A stretch of 43,694 nucleotides of DNA, from positions 1-43,694 of the forward strand of contig JAQUVQ010000021.1 of assembly GCA_028693285.1 (NCBI GenBank), read 5' to 3'. Shown here one piece after another: positions 43,553 through 43,694 of this stretch; position 1 is the stretch's first letter, and every line of letters starts with the position of its first letter. Under the pieces are notes generated by a model that was not told the DNA's origin, did no database searches, and saw only the letters and a program-made list of their open reading frames with translations. This DNA is from Smithellaceae bacterium (lineage in GTDB: Bacteria > Desulfobacterota > Syntrophia > Syntrophales > Smithellaceae). Position numbers and translations under genes: made by a program.

Positions 43553-43694
43553 TTATACCACAGGATACAACACTCGCAGCACCATCAGAAGACGACGCAC
43601 ATCTTCATCAGGCAATCCTTTGACAATTCGACCAATTCGATTCTCGACAACTGTCTTATCAATAGTCTCCTGTTCAAAACGAAATAGTTCCAGA
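43553..43694 (-). CDS. 3' end of a small gene, MazF/PemK-toxin-like C-terminus (5' part outside window)
   Basis: 46 codons and a TAA (43553-43555) read leftward from the right edge; the start is outside. The visible end IDKTVVENRIGRIVKGLPDE, then DVRRLLMVLRVLY, has the pattern of the C-terminal helix of MazF/PemK-type mRNA interferases (IDK...RIG.L...D...). The evidence is one short segment, so the toxin call is tentative. Downstream, CAGGAA/TTCCTG at 43523-43539 can form a small hairpin. Confidence 0.45.
   Translation of the reverse strand, partial: LELFRFEQETIDKTVVENRIGRIVKGLPDEDVRRLLMVLRVLYPVV

Noticed and set aside
43471-43560. A small gene starting at ATG 43471
   Set aside because: The other frame matches a patatin segment, and the ATG frame gives a short Cys/Arg-rich peptide without a ribosome site.

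Overview
The window looks like chromosomal DNA of an anaerobic Desulfobacterota ('Deltaproteobacteria') relative, most like the syntrophic Syntrophales/Syntrophaceae. This is inferred from content: a glycyl radical enzyme, an oxygen-defence operon (KatG, rubrerythrins, desulfoferrodoxin), acyl-CoA genes with a CoA-transferase, pyruvoyl-dependent arginine decarboxylase, and a probable selenoprotein. There is no 16S rRNA or other taxonomic marker. No rRNA, tRNA, CRISPR array or intact insertion sequence was seen.

Layout. 1-1215: 5' part of a minus-strand glycyl radical enzyme with an N-terminal SCP2-like lipid-binding domain, running off the left edge. 1452-5757: minus-strand katG-rbr-dfx-reverse rubrerythrin operon with an adjacent perR-like gene; both units carry a near-identical GGAATCATTC operator. 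5859-6928: two-gene YeeE/YedE sulfur-compound transporter. 7397-12782 (+): deoxyhypusine-synthase-family enzyme, ZIP metal transporter, and a large secreted WD40-caspase protein. 12898-17693: two lysine-rich small proteins, RlmD-like and RlmI-like rRNA methyltransferases, a rhomboid protease and a small lipoprotein. 17827-20783: mannose-1-phosphate guanylyltransferase, a hidden minus-strand gene read through an in-frame TGA, then maf and a PLP-binding YggS protein.

20768-26992: minus-strand tetR - membrane-fusion protein - RND pump operon in which the pump is fused in frame to its TolC-like outer-membrane channel; a perfect TetR-type operator lies over its promoter. 27222-30635 (+): prmC-murA-hisD. 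30682-37513: minus-strand run pdaD, alpha/beta hydrolase, orphan parA, two short-chain dehydrogenases, CoA-transferase, enoyl-CoA isomerase/hydratase. 37705-43467 (+): NlpC/P60 lipoprotein, truA, mgtE, patatin, omptin-like outer-membrane protein. The right edge holds a 66-bp decayed patatin fragment and the 3' end of a MazF/PemK-like gene.

The strongest new observation is the gene at 18891-19214 (minus): a signal-peptide plus heavy-metal-associated (MerP-like) domain protein whose CxxC metal-binding motif reads Cys-x-x-UGA, with a 7-bp stem-loop placed 3' of the UGA where a bacterial SECIS element belongs. It is most simply a selenoprotein (CxxU). Other unusual points are the SCP2-glycyl radical enzyme fusion, the RND-TolC fusion with an internal signal peptide and possible internal start, the PerR operator pair, and a dispersed palindromic repeat family.
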